From the NCBI GenBank assembly GCA_016795285.1, contig JAEUIC010000022.1, positions 62,001 to 126,000 of the forward strand: DNA of 64,000 nt, read 5' to 3'. Made by a program: the position numbers and the translations under genes. This DNA comes from Planctomycetota bacterium (GTDB taxonomy: Bacteria > Planctomycetota > B15-G4 > SIAN01). Shown piece by piece: positions 50,687 to 59,444 of this stretch. Positions within the stretch are counted from its first letter, which is position 1, and the number at the start of each line of letters is the position of its first letter. The notes beneath the pieces were generated by a model. It worked only from the letters and a program-made list of their open reading frames with translations, was not told the origin of the DNA and did not search any database.

Positions 50687-53380
50687 TCAGCGCCGGCGCG
50701 GCAGCTCCTTCAACTCGATCCGCACTTCCTGGCGGTCGTCGGCGGCGGTCACGGCGACGCTTCCGTGAAGTTGCTGCACGCTGTCGAAGACGAAGACCGT
50801 GATCGAGTAGGCGCCGGGAACGAGGCCGTCGATCTCGAACTGCCCGTCGCGGGCGAGCGCGCCGCGGATGGGCGCACCGTCCTCGCGCGCGAGAGCGTCG
50901 CGGTCGTTCGGTTGGGCCATCACCTGCATCACGCCCGTCGCCGCCGTCCCGTCGGGCATCACGATCGAGCCGAGGACCGCCCCTTTTCCCGCGGGCTGCA
51001 GCGTGACCATTCCACATGTCCCGTCGCGGAGTCGCGCGAAGCGGGTGATGGCGTGGCACGACTGGCCGCCGTCCTCCACCAAGTGGCTCACTTGGTAGAG
51101 GCCATCGGGCAGGTCGCCGAACGTGAAGCGCCCCTGCGCATCGGTGGTCGCTCGCGAGGAGTAGCCCTGGCCCTGCGTGACTTCGAGGGCGTGGAGCACG
51201 ATCGCCTCCTGCGGCAGCGGCCGTCCATCCGCAGCGAGCAGCTCGCCGTCGAGTCGGCCACCGCCCGGGAGGCGAACCAGCCGATCGATCGCGCCGCTCG
51301 GCGGAACCTCGAACGGGCCATCGCGGAAGCTCGGTCGATCGGGCGCCTCGATCAGCAAGACGGAGGGGCCCGGTGCCACCGCCTCGAAAGTGAACCCGCC
51401 GTCGCCATCGCTCTGCGTCGTGCCCGCCTCGTACGGTTCGTCGGAGAAGCCGGTGTCCTGCGCGTCGGCGCTGCGGATCGCGATGCGCGCGGCGGCGACG
51501 GGGCGGCCCCCCGGATCGACCACGCGGCCGGTCACCTTCGCGCCTGCGAAGAGCTTCAGCGTGTTCGCATCGGCATCGGGCGCGACGGCGACGACGACCT
51601 TCCCGAGCCGCCCGGGCGCATAGCCTTCGGCGCGCGCCTCGATGCCGAGCACGCCACCCGGCGGAAGCGTCTGGTCGCCGCTGTCCCAGTAGCCGTCGGT
51701 GCCGGTGAAGCGATGGCCTTCGCGCGCCCACGTCGCGCTGTAGCCGAAGCTCTGCTGGCTCGGGTCGTCGGGTCGGACGAAGCGGATGACGAACTCATCG
51801 AGCGGCGCACCCGTCATTCCGTCGACCACGCGGCCGGCGACCTTGCCGGAGGGCTCGACGACGATCTCGAGCGTCTCATGGTCGAGCCGGTCGAGGGGCA
51901 CGCGCTTGCGCACGATGCCGATGGCGAAGAGCTCGAGCGTGACATCGTCGGCAGGCAGCGATCCGATGCGGAAACGGCCGTCGTCGCCCGTCTGCACGCG
52001 CCCCTCGAGGTAGGCGTCCGCGTGCCGCACCGACAGCCAGACCTTCGACCGCGGCGTCCCGGTGGCGTCCTTCACGACACCGCCGATGAAGTGGGCCATC
52101 GGCAGGCGAACCACCATCCCGCTCACCGTCGGCGGCGAGGGCGGCAGCTCCAACACCTGCCGCAACGGCGCGAAGTCGGGGTGCTGCACCACCAGCGTGT
52201 GCTGGCCAGCCGGCACGTTCGGGAAGACGAACCGCCCCTCCTCCTGCGAGCGCGCATCGAGCCGGTTGTACGCCGACGGCGAGAAGCCGAGGTAGAGCGA
52301 GGCGCCGGCGATCGGCGCGCCCTGCTCGTCGACGACCACGCCTTCGAGTCGCACCCCGCGCGACATCACGAGGTCCGGCAGCGTCCGCTCGGCGCCCTCG
52401 ACTTGCACCCGCGTCTCCGCTTCGCAATAGCCTGGCTTGCGCGCGTAGACGGAGTGCTCCTGCCGGCGCGGATCGAGGAAGTCGAGCACGAACCGGCCGT
52501 CGACGTCGCTGCTCGCCGCCGTGGTGCCGGTGAAGAAACTCTTGATCGTGGCGCCTTCGACGGGCGCGCCGTCCTCGTCGACGACCCGCCCGCGTACGAC
52601 GAAGCCTGGGACCAGATCGAAGTTGGCGGTCGCGCGGCTGCCTGGCCCCGAGAGCTGCGCGATCGCGCGCGCCTTCGCGTACCCCGCCGCCGTCACATCG
52701 ACGTAGATGTCGCCGCGCGCTGAACTCGCGGCGATCTGGTAGCGCCCCTGCGCGTCCGACTTCGTCTCGTCCTCCGAGCCGTGGACCAACGCCCCTTCGA
52801 TCGGCGCGCCCGCCTCGCTCCGCACGACGCCCGTGATGGAGCAGTCCTTCGGGAAGAGGCGGATCGTGAGGCTCGGCGCCAGCTTGCCGGGCAGCGCGAT
52901 CGCGTCGTCGCCGTAGGAGTAGTGGTCCGGTTCATCGCCCGTCCCGTGGACGGTGACGGCGGTCGTCGGTGGACGGAGCGGCCAGCGGAAGCGCCCCTCG
53001 TGATCCGATTCGAGATGCGCCTCCGCGAGCGGCGTTCCGGTCGCTTCGTAGCCGGCGAAGAGCTGCAGGTGGACAGCGACTCCCGGATAGTCCTCCTTCA
53101 CTCCACGCAGCGTGCGCCCTTCGACGATCCAAGTGGCGGCGGGGTCGTCCGACGGCGAAGGAGAGAGGGTCTCGCGCGTCGCTTGAACGGCAGCGGTGGC
53201 ATCCGGGCCGGGAGCTGTTTCGACGCTCGCGGGGGCGGGAAGCGGCGCAGCGGACGAAGTCGACGGTGCGGTCGCGGCCGGGTCGCGTACGAGTGGATCG
53301 GGTTCGATCGCCTGCTGGACGATCCACCCCCCGATCAGCAGAACGACGACCCCCACGACCCAACCGATTCCGTTGCGCAT
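50687..53380 (-). CDS. Membrane-anchored carboxypeptidase-regulatory-like (CarboxypepD_reg) repeat protein
   Basis: 897 residues; GGAG precedes the ATG at 53380. One N-terminal helix (GWVVGVVVLLIGGWIVQQA), a Pro/Ala/Ser-rich stalk, then about eight transthyretin-like/CarboxypepD_reg domains, each with G-x-V-x-D-x-x-G-x-P-(I/V)-x-G-A-x-V followed by T-D-x-x-G-R-F: e.g. VVRSEAGAPIEGALVHG, VVDEDGAPVEGATIKSF, VVDEQGAPIAGASLYLG and VVDPGGRPVAAARIAIR. No catalytic domain. Such proteins are periplasmic or surface scaffolds of unknown use. A GCTACCATC element lies 33 bases upstream of the start. Confidence 0.85.
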   Translation of the reverse strand: MRNGIGWVVGVVVLLIGGWIVQQAIEPDPLVRDPAATAPSTSSAAPLPAPASVETAPGPDATAAVQATRETLSPSPSDDPAATWIVEGRTLRGVKEDYPGVAVHLQLFAGYEATGTPLAEAHLESDHEGRFRWPLRPPTTAVTVHGTGDEPDHYSYGDDAIALPGKLAPSLTIRLFPKDCSITGVVRSEAGAPIEGALVHGSEDETKSDAQGRYQIAASSARGDIYVDVTAAGYAKARAIAQLSGPGSRATANFDLVPGFVVRGRVVDEDGAPVEGATIKSFFTGTTAASSDVDGRFVLDFLDPRRQEHSVYARKPGYCEAETRVQVEGAERTLPDLVMSRGVRLEGVVVDEQGAPIAGASLYLGFSPSAYNRLDARSQEEGRFVFPNVPAGQHTLVVQHPDFAPLRQVLELPPSPPTVSGMVVRLPMAHFIGGVVKDATGTPRSKVWLSVRHADAYLEGRVQTGDDGRFRIGSLPADDVTLELFAIGIVRKRVPLDRLDHETLEIVVEPSGKVAGRVVDGMTGAPLDEFVIRFVRPDDPSQQSFGYSATWAREGHRFTGTDGYWDSGDQTLPPGGVLGIEARAEGYAPGRLGKVVVAVAPDADANTLKLFAGAKVTGRVVDPGGRPVAAARIAIRSADAQDTGFSDEPYEAGTTQSDGDGGFTFEAVAPGPSVLLIEAPDRPSFRDGPFEVPPSGAIDRLVRLPGGGRLDGELLAADGRPLPQEAIVLHALEVTQGQGYSSRATTDAQGRFTFGDLPDGLYQVSHLVEDGGQSCHAITRFARLRDGTCGMVTLQPAGKGAVLGSIVMPDGTAATGVMQVMAQPNDRDALAREDGAPIRGALARDGQFEIDGLVPGAYSITVFVFDSVQQLHGSVAVTAADDRQEVRIELKELPRRR

Positions 53381-53413
53381 GGCGACAACTCCCACTCGCG
53401 AGGCAGGGTCGCG

Positions 53414-53421
53414 ATGGTAGC
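53414..53421 (-). promoter_or_regulatory. GCTACCAT -10-like element
   Basis: On the minus strand GCTACCAT(C) lies 33 bases before the ATG at 53380; identical 9-mers precede the genes starting at 25150 and 28253. Confidence 0.4.
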
Positions 53422-53460
53422 CGTCGAGTTCCGCAGCGACCGCATCTCGCCTCCGCCCCG

Positions 53461-55203
53461 CTACTCGCGCTTCAACGTGATGCGCCGCCCGTCGTGGAAG
53501 CGGAGCGTCGGCGTCGCGGGGGCGTCGGTCGGTGCCGCCAGCGATTGCAGCGACACGCTCATGCCGAGCGTGAAGGGCACGAAGTCGCCGGCGGGCGTCG
53601 GCCAGAGCGGCAGCGTCGGCAGCTCGGTGCGCAACACCACCGCTTCGAGCGCGCCTTGCGGACCGAAGACGAAGCGGGTGAGCGCCTGGCCGCGCTCGAA
53701 GTCGAAGCGCACGAAGGTCCACGGTTCGCCGCCCCCTTCGAGCGGCGTCGCGCCCAGCACCTCGTGGCCCGTCTCGCGACCGAGCGCCGCCGCTTGTTGC
53801 GCGCGCCACTCCTCGACGCCCGGATCGACCCGCTGCACCAGCAGCCGATCGAGGCCGCGCCGCGCACCGCCATCGAGCGCCGCCGCGCCGCGCAACGCAC
53901 TGCCATCGCCTGCGCCACCGCTTGCGCCGCCGCTCGCGAAGAGCGTCGTGAAGCCGGCGCCATCGAGCGGCGCCAGCTCGAGGCGACCGCGCGCTGCCTT
54001 CAGTTCGAAGCGCGCGCCGCTCTCCGCGACGAAGCGCCCGGCATGCAGCGCCAGCCGCTCGGCCGGCAGCTCCACCACGGCGGGTGGCGCGGCGACCTTC
54101 TGCCCTTCGAGCAGCGCACGCCAGCGCGGCGCCAGCAGCTCGCCGCGCCAGCTCGCATCGGCGGTGTGCACGACGATCAGCCAGTCGTCGGGCTGCGACC
54201 ACGAGACGAGCGCGTTGTGGCCGAGCTGCGGCGTCCCGCCGGCGCTCTGCCGGATCGTGCGCGCTCCCCGCGTGACGACGACGAAGCCGAATCCCTCGGC
54301 TTGCTCCGGCCCGAGCCGGAACTGCGCGCTCTCGTAGGCGGTCGCGCTCTCGTCGGAGAGCAGCTCGCCGGCGTGCACCGCGCGCTGGAACGCGGCGACG
54401 TCGCGCACCGAACCGACCATGCCGCCCGCGCCGAGGATCGCCCACGTCGGCGCGCGGAACTGCCGGCCGCTGCCGCGCTCCTCGCCCTCGACGCGCCCGC
54501 TGGCGAACGCCGAGTCGGGCAGCTCGGCGAGCTGCGGATCGGGGCCCCAGAAGCCGGTGCGCTCGAGGCCGAGCGGCTCGAGCAGCTGCTCGTGCATGAA
54601 CTCCTGGAACGGCTGTTCGCCGCGGAGTTCGACCAGCGCGGCGAGCAGGTGGTAGCCGGCGTCGCTGTAGGCGCTCGCCTTACCGGGGGCGAAGAGGAGC
54701 GGGCGCGCGAGGATGCGGCGCACCGACTCGTCGCGGCCGACCTCCTCGAAGTCGCCGCGGAAGTAGCCGCTGTGGTCGAGGCCGGCCGAGTGGGTCAACA
54801 GCTGGCGCACCGTGATGGCGCGCTTGTCGGCGGGGACGCCGGGCAGCAGCTCGTGCAGCGGGGCGTCGAGCGAGAGCGCCCCGCGGTCGCAGAGGAGCAG
54901 CACCGCCGCCGCCGTGTAGCCCTTCGCGTTCGAGCCGAGGTTGAAGAGCGTGTCGCCATCGATCGGCGCGCCGCCGGCGAAGACCTCGCCGCAGCCCTGC
55001 ACGAGCTGCTCGCTGCCGTCGTGTTCCAGCAGCAGCGCGCCGCGCAGTCCGAACGGCTGCAGTGCGGCGGCATCGGCGCGGATCGCGGCGAGGCGCGCGG
55101 TGACGTCGTCGTCGGCGCCGCGAGCCCACGCTGTGGCGGGCAGGAGCGCGCCGAGCGTCGCGCACCACGCGGACGCCAGCGACGGAACGAGGGGAAGGCG
55201 CAC
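53461..55203 (-). CDS. Class C beta-lactamase-like serine hydrolase
   Basis: 580 residues. The GTG at 55203 is chosen because GGAG with the spacer TCCGCC precedes it, exactly as in the small gene at 61763; a GTG 12 bases upstream would put the GGAG inside the gene. Signal peptide (VRLPLVPSLASAWCATLGAL). Catalytic motifs of the family: SxxK in NLGSNAKGYTA, Y-x-N-like YSDAGYH (Asp for Asn) and the KTG-like HNAL (GHNALVSW). An added C-terminal beta domain of about 200 residues follows. Family members are esterases, D-aminopeptidases or penicillin-binding proteins; which one applies is open. Confidence 0.85.
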   Translation of the reverse strand: MRLPLVPSLASAWCATLGALLPATAWARGADDDVTARLAAIRADAAALQPFGLRGALLLEHDGSEQLVQGCGEVFAGGAPIDGDTLFNLGSNAKGYTAAAVLLLCDRGALSLDAPLHELLPGVPADKRAITVRQLLTHSAGLDHSGYFRGDFEEVGRDESVRRILARPLLFAPGKASAYSDAGYHLLAALVELRGEQPFQEFMHEQLLEPLGLERTGFWGPDPQLAELPDSAFASGRVEGEERGSGRQFRAPTWAILGAGGMVGSVRDVAAFQRAVHAGELLSDESATAYESAQFRLGPEQAEGFGFVVVTRGARTIRQSAGGTPQLGHNALVSWSQPDDWLIVVHTADASWRGELLAPRWRALLEGQKVAAPPAVVELPAERLALHAGRFVAESGARFELKAARGRLELAPLDGAGFTTLFASGGASGGAGDGSALRGAAALDGGARRGLDRLLVQRVDPGVEEWRAQQAAALGRETGHEVLGATPLEGGGEPWTFVRFDFERGQALTRFVFGPQGALEAVVLRTELPTLPLWPTPAGDFVPFTLGMSVSLQSLAAPTDAPATPTLRFHDGRRITLKRE

Positions 55204-55302
55204 GGCGGACTCCACGCACGGACGGGGGCGGTCGTTGCGCTACGGCGGCGCGGCGCGATCGTTGGGGCGCGAACGCGGGCGCCGGCGCGGGAGTAAGTTG
55301 GC

Positions 55303-55347
55303 GACGACGAGCGCGGTGATGACGAGTGCGGTGACGACGAGCGCGGC
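55303..55347 (+). repeat. Three 15-bp tandem repeats upstream of a small membrane protein gene
   Basis: Units GACGACGAGCGCGGT, GATGACGAGTGCGGT and GACGACGAGCGCGGC at 55303, 55318 and 55333, in the divergent gap of the hydrolase and the gene at 55375. The copy number may vary, and the third unit ends 27 bases before the start codon. Confidence 0.65.
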
Positions 55348-55374
55348 GCGCGCGTTTGGCCAAGGAGCGGCACG

Positions 55375-55842
55375 ATGGGCTACGACCACACGCAGCGCGG
55401 GGTGTTGCACCGCTGGTTCACCGTGCTGAGCGGTGCGCTGGTGATCGGCGGCGCGGTCGCGGGCTCCACGCTGAAGAGCGACGACGGGCGCGCGATCGCG
55501 CTGATCCTGGTGGCGGTCGGTCTCTTCCTCGGGTTGCTCGGCGCGGCGATCGCCTGGCTGCGCGTGCATGACGACGGCGACGCGCTGCGCATCGCGTTCG
55601 GGCCGCTCGCGCTCTTCCGGCGGCGTGTGCCCTACGCGGCGATGCGCGGCGCGAAGGCGATCGCGCTCGGCTGGAGCCACGGCATCGGGATCCACCTCGC
55701 GCCGGGCGGCGGCTGGACCTGGAACGTGCGCGGCGGCGCGGCGGTGGAGATCACGCTCGAGCGCGGGCGCCTCCTCGTCAGCAGCGACGACCCGAACGGC
55801 CTCGTCGCATTCCTGCGGCAGCGCGCGAAGCTGGCGGGCTGA
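55375..55842 (+). CDS. Small membrane protein of unknown function (PH-like C-terminus)
   Basis: 155 residues. Two membrane helices (VLSGALVIGGAVAGSTL; AIALILVAVGLFLGLLGAAIAW) joined by a short loop, then a beta-rich domain (LRIAFGPLALFRRRVPYAAM; AVEITLERGRLLVSSDDPNGLVAFL) resembling bacterial PH-type (bPH) domains. It may be a membrane-bound sensor or scaffold, but this is only a resemblance. It converges on the TetR gene with a 36-base gap. The ATG lacks a strong Shine-Dalgarno sequence, but GGAG (GGAGCGGCACG) lies 7 bases ahead. Confidence 0.62.
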   Translation: MGYDHTQRGVLHRWFTVLSGALVIGGAVAGSTLKSDDGRAIALILVAVGLFLGLLGAAIAWLRVHDDGDALRIAFGPLALFRRRVPYAAMRGAKAIALGWSHGIGIHLAPGGGWTWNVRGGAAVEITLERGRLLVSSDDPNGLVAFLRQRAKLAG

Positions 55843-55878
55843 CGAGCGTCGCGCGCCGCCGCGCATCGCGCCGCCGGT

Positions 55879-56469
55879 TCAGCGCGTCGCGTGGCCGCGC
55901 AGCGAGAGCGCCGCCGATTGCATCGCGCGGGCGATCTCCTTCGCGCTCCCCTCGAGCTCCTCGCCGAGCCACGCCTCGAGCACCGCCAGCAGCGCGCCGG
56001 CCAGTTGCGTGGTCGCGAGCGTCATCAAGCGCGGTTGGGAAGCGCCCCCGCTGCGAGCGCCGTCGCGCGTCCCGTTGCGCAGCGCGTGGGCGGCGAGGCG
56101 CGGCTCGAGCTGCTCGCGCAGCGCGCGGACGAGGTGGCGGTGCGGCGTGCCGCGCAGCAGCGCCAGCGCTCGGCGGCGGTTCTCCGCGAAGTGGAGCAGC
56201 ATCGCCTCGGCGTGCGCCACGTCCTGTCGCGCGTCGAGCAGCGTCGCCAGCGCGCTGATCGGCGCGGCGAGGCTGGCGCGCAGCAGGTGGTCCTTGTCGC
56301 GGAAGTGCTCGTAGAAGGTCGAGCGGCCGACGCGCGCCGACGCGATCACGTCGGCGACGCGGATCGACTCGTACGGCCGCGCCAGCACCAGCTCGTTGAA
56401 GGCGGAGAGGAGCGCGGCGCGCGTGCGTTGCGCGCGGAGGTCGCGGGGCGCAGGCGACGGTCGCGGCAT
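55879..56469 (-). CDS. TetR/AcrR family transcriptional regulator
   Basis: 196 residues. Typical N-terminal helix-turn-helix: RTRAALLSAFNELVLARPYESIRVADVIASARVGRSTFYEHFRDKDHLL (the 'T-F-Y-x-H-F' recognition helix). The C-terminal ligand-binding part is helical, with LLDARQDVAHAEAMLLHF and a C-terminal LTTQLAGALLAVLEAWLGEE-like helix. The ligand is unknown. It is divergent from the membrane protein at 56702 across 232 bases holding a palindrome at 56525-56548, which suggests that it controls that gene and itself. Confidence 0.9.
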   Translation of the reverse strand: MPRPSPAPRDLRAQRTRAALLSAFNELVLARPYESIRVADVIASARVGRSTFYEHFRDKDHLLRASLAAPISALATLLDARQDVAHAEAMLLHFAENRRRALALLRGTPHRHLVRALREQLEPRLAAHALRNGTRDGARSGGASQPRLMTLATTQLAGALLAVLEAWLGEELEGSAKEIARAMQSAALSLRGHATR

Positions 56470-56524
56470 GGCGGCGAGGCTCCGAAGTCGGCGGGGCGCC
56501 GCGACATCCGCGGCGAACGCGTGG

Positions 56525-56548
56525 CGGACATTCTGCGCGCGATGTCCG
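56525..56548. promoter_or_regulatory. Candidate TetR operator palindrome
   Basis: CGGACAT (56525-56531) and ATGTCCG (56542-56548) are perfect inverted arms separated by 10 bases, in the divergent region between the TetR gene (start 56469) and the membrane protein (56702). A further GACAT lies at 56505. Half-site spacing of a TetR dimer fits. Confidence 0.5.
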
Positions 56549-56701
56549 GGAAGTCGCGGGGTCGCGCGGAGGGACGACGCGACGGCGAGCGGCGCGCAAG
56601 CGTAGGGTCCGCGGTTCGATGGACCGGTGCGCGACGCGCTGGAAGCGCGACCGCGACGGGAGTCGAGCGGGATTCGGGATGGACTCGGTGGAGCAGCAGG
56701 G

Positions 56702-57388
56702 ATGAGCAGCGGGAGCGATGCGGCGGTGGAGGAGCGAGCGGCCGATCGCGCGGCGGGGTGGCTGCTCGGCGCGGCGTCGCTGCTGTCGGTGGCGTTCATG
56801 GCGGTCCACCCGGTGATCCACTCGCGCGGGATCGCCGATGCGCTGGCCGAGTTGTCCGCGAAGGCGCTGCGCGATCGCGTCGTGCATGGGTCGCTCGCGG
56901 CGTTGACGGTGGTGCTGGCGGTCGGCTGGTGGCGGCTGCTCGAGCGCCTCTCGCTGCGGCGCGTCGTCGTGCGCGTGGCGGCGGCGGCGCTGCTGCTCGG
57001 CGCACTCGGCTACGTCGGGGCGGCGCTCGTGAACGGCTTCGTGCTGCCCGGGCTGGCCGATCGCTACCTCGGGCGGCCGCAGGAGGAGATGGCGGGCGCC
57101 GTCGATCTGCTGCGGCTCTGCCGCGAGATGAACCAGGCGCTGGCGAAGCTCGGCGTGCTGGCGTGGGCGGCGGCGCTGCTGCTCGCCTCGCAGCAGATGG
57201 TGGCGAGCGGGCGCGCGCGCGGCCTCGGCGGGGCGGGGCTGCTGGTGGCGGCGGTGATGGCGGTCGCGATCGGCAGCGGCCTGCTGCCGCTCCACCTGTG
57301 GGGCATGGCCGCGATCGTGCTGCTGCAGGCGAGCTGGAACGTCGCGGCGGCGGTGGCGCTGGTGCGCGGTAGGTTTGCGGCGGGGTGA
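56702..57388 (+). CDS. Polytopic membrane protein, putative TetR target
   Basis: 228 residues with about six membrane helices (AAGWLLGAASLLSVAFMAVH, VVHGSLAALTVVLAVGWWRLL, VVVRVAAAALLLGALGYVGA, GLGGAGLLVAAVMAVAIGSGLL and others). A conserved-looking NGFVLPGLADRYLG loop and two His (VHPVIHS) are the only distinctive polar features. The family is not recognised. AGCAGGG lies just ahead of the ATG. The likely operator in its upstream region suggests TetR control, perhaps for transport or membrane stress. Confidence 0.65.
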   Translation: MSSGSDAAVEERAADRAAGWLLGAASLLSVAFMAVHPVIHSRGIADALAELSAKALRDRVVHGSLAALTVVLAVGWWRLLERLSLRRVVVRVAAAALLLGALGYVGAALVNGFVLPGLADRYLGRPQEEMAGAVDLLRLCREMNQALAKLGVLAWAAALLLASQQMVASGRARGLGGAGLLVAAVMAVAIGSGLLPLHLWGMAAIVLLQASWNVAAAVALVRGRFAAG

Positions 57389-57404
57389 GAGGGGGCGGGG
57401 CTGC

Positions 57405-57429
57405 CACCGAAGCGCTCCCGCTTCCGGTG
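57405..57429 (+). terminator. Imperfect hairpin after the TetR-linked membrane gene
   Basis: CACCGAAG (57405-57412) pairs with CTTCCGGTG (57421-57429) around GCGCTCCCG with one bulge. It contains the CGCTCCC core of repeat A, so it may be a diverged copy. No T run follows. Weak candidate. Confidence 0.3.
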
Positions 57430-57472
57430 CATGATGGCGCTGCCGCGCACACCCCCGCTTTCGAGGATCACG

Positions 57473-59251
57473 ATGAATCCCACCATGAATCGTCGGCGGA
57501 TGCGCGCGTGGATGCTCGTCGTGGTCCTGCTCGTTGGTGTGAGTCTGATCGTGTTCCTCACACGGCTGATTCGGGACCCTGCGCTGATCGAGTCGAGCCC
57601 GTCGAGGATGAAGGCGGCTGCGCCGGTGGAGGACGCATTGGCCTCGCCTGCTGATTCGACGGCGGTGCGCATTCCGGATGCGCCTGCCATGCCGCAGCCA
57701 GACTCGACCGACCTCTTGCTGGTGCATGTGGTTGACGACACTGACAACGAGCCAATCGATGGAGCTGCCGTCGAACACGGCGAGAGCCCGATCGCGATCG
57801 CGAGTTCCACGCGGCTTCCGGCGATCACCGGCGTGGATGGCTTGGCTCGATTGCCGGGAGCGCTACACGACGCGTGGTTGCTGGTCGAGCGAGACGGCTT
57901 CGTTCCGGAGTTGGTGGCGGTGCCCGCGAGGATCGTCGAGGGCGTGGATGCGGCCGAGGTGACCGTTCGGCTGCAACCGGTGATCCAGCAGAGGGTCGTG
58001 GTGCGTGATCAAGCCGATCGGCCGATCGAGGGTGCCGTGGTGCGGTTCAAGCGATCGTGGGGCAGTGAAGCGATGCTCTTGGAAGGGCCGAGGAGCGGCT
58101 CGATCCAGGCGGCTCTGGCGCCGAGCGCGCAGACCACGGTTGATGGCTCCGCGATGGTGATCGTCCGGGAGGGGGTCCGGTATCTGCCGGTCGTCGAAAG
58201 CCTCGGTCATGTGCAGAAGGCGTCGGAGCGGACCGCGCGAGCTTGCGACGGATCGACGATCGAACTTCGCATCCACGAGGTCGCCGTCTGCGCGATCCGG
58301 TATCCGCAGGCTTTGGTGAATGGTGTCCCGGTCGAGCACGACATGGGCATCTTCCTTTCCGGTTGGTCCGCACACGGTGCGTTGAAGGAGTTGGGATCCG
58401 ATCAGAGCGGGTACGAGTACGACGATCGCCTGATCACTCGATGGCAGACTGATCTCGAACAGAGGCCGGGCATGGGGAAGGTGGATCGCTGGTCGTTCGC
58501 CGCGATCGATGATGGGCCGCTCGACGGCGGGATGCTCGAGGACGAGATCGGATGGAAGCCGCCGGTCAGCGGCGGGCCGTCGCAGAAGGCGATGCAGCGG
58601 TTCCGGACGTTCCGGGAGTTCTCCGCCGCGGACGTCACGATCCTCGGCGAGGGCTATCCGGTCGAGGAGCCGGGGACGCTGGTCGTTCGATTCGTCGGCA
58701 TCACCGAGGAGGTGATGGACCGCTCGAGCTGGCTGTCGAGTTGCGAGGTCGCTCGATTCGGCGACGACATGCACACGGTCGATGCGAGTGCGCTTCCGAT
58801 CGAGCGTCGCGCCGCCCGCTCTCAAGACGGTGCACGTGAACTCCGCTTCAAGCTCTTCCCCGCGAAGTACATGGTGACCTCCGGACGCTTGGGGAGCGGG
58901 ACCAGCTTCTTCGACGAGCGCGAGGTGGAGGTGGTTGCCGGCAGAGAGCAGCTGCTTGTCATCACCCCGGAACCCGGCCGAGCGCGGCTGCTCGAAGTAC
59001 GGGTTGTCGACGGTCTCGGTCGGGAGCGGCGAGAGGTGAGCGTGATGGTCGTTGGCAAGGGTTGGATCCGGTTGTTTCCGGGGCGAGACGGCCAGGGGAT
59101 CGCGCCATTCCTGATGGAGTGCGGTCGCTATCGATTGCGCGCGTACGAGCCGGAGTCGATGAAGACGTCGGATTGGGTCGAGTGCGTCCTCGAGCCTGGC
59201 GACGGCGTTCAGCTGCTCACGGTTACGACCAACTGGGAACGAGAGGAATGA
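57473..59251 (+). CDS. Single-pass membrane protein with regulatory-like beta domains
   Basis: 592 residues from the ATG at 57473, preferred because GAGG is 6 bases ahead; other in-frame ATGs at 57431 and 57485 are possible. Helix (WMLVVVLLVGVSLIVFLTRLI), acidic stalk, then CarboxypepD_reg-like domains (HVVDDTDNEPIDGAAVEHG; VVRDQADRPIEGAVVRFKR) and about 350 residues with no recognised domain. The architecture resembles the protein at 50687, suggesting a family of anchored surface proteins. Composition is clearly lower in G+C than elsewhere (35 of 60 bases in 57721-57780), which may reflect later acquisition or relaxed selection. Confidence 0.7.
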   Translation: MNPTMNRRRMRAWMLVVVLLVGVSLIVFLTRLIRDPALIESSPSRMKAAAPVEDALASPADSTAVRIPDAPAMPQPDSTDLLLVHVVDDTDNEPIDGAAVEHGESPIAIASSTRLPAITGVDGLARLPGALHDAWLLVERDGFVPELVAVPARIVEGVDAAEVTVRLQPVIQQRVVVRDQADRPIEGAVVRFKRSWGSEAMLLEGPRSGSIQAALAPSAQTTVDGSAMVIVREGVRYLPVVESLGHVQKASERTARACDGSTIELRIHEVAVCAIRYPQALVNGVPVEHDMGIFLSGWSAHGALKELGSDQSGYEYDDRLITRWQTDLEQRPGMGKVDRWSFAAIDDGPLDGGMLEDEIGWKPPVSGGPSQKAMQRFRTFREFSAADVTILGEGYPVEEPGTLVVRFVGITEEVMDRSSWLSSCEVARFGDDMHTVDASALPIERRAARSQDGARELRFKLFPAKYMVTSGRLGSGTSFFDEREVEVVAGREQLLVITPEPGRARLLEVRVVDGLGRERREVSVMVVGKGWIRLFPGRDGQGIAPFLMECGRYRLRAYEPESMKTSDWVECVLEPGDGVQLLTVTTNWEREE

Positions 59252-59290
59252 TGGGATCGACCGCGCGTCCGCGTTGTGCGCGGCTGGTTC

Positions 59291-59323
59291 GCGGCGGATC
59301 ACTCCCGGAACGATCCGCCGCCG
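59291..59323 (+). repeat. Dispersed repeat A, copy 5, forming a perfect hairpin
   Basis: GCGGCGGATC (59291-59300) pairs with GATCCGCCGC (59312-59321) around ACTCCCGGAAC, the repeat A core. It lies 39 bases after the stop of the upstream gene and could act as a terminator or 3' stabilising stem. Confidence 0.65.
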
Positions 59324-59344
59324 CGAGGCGCACTCTCGCAGTGA

Positions 59345-59392
59345 AACGACCCGGCCGCCGTCCGCGTTGAGGCGGGCGGCGGCCGGGTCGTT
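59345..59392. terminator. Large bidirectional hairpin between convergent genes
   Basis: AACGACCCGGCCGCCG (59345-59360) pairs perfectly with CGGCGGCCGGGTCGTT (59377-59392), a 16-base stem. The loop region contains a further CCGC/GCGG pairing. It sits between the convergent genes ending at 59251 and 59473, and could stop transcription from both. No T tract on either side. Confidence 0.7.
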
Positions 59393-59444
59393 GAGTGGAA
59401 CGGGTGCGGTCGGAAGCGCGCCGGTCGGGCGGTGTGCGGTTGCC

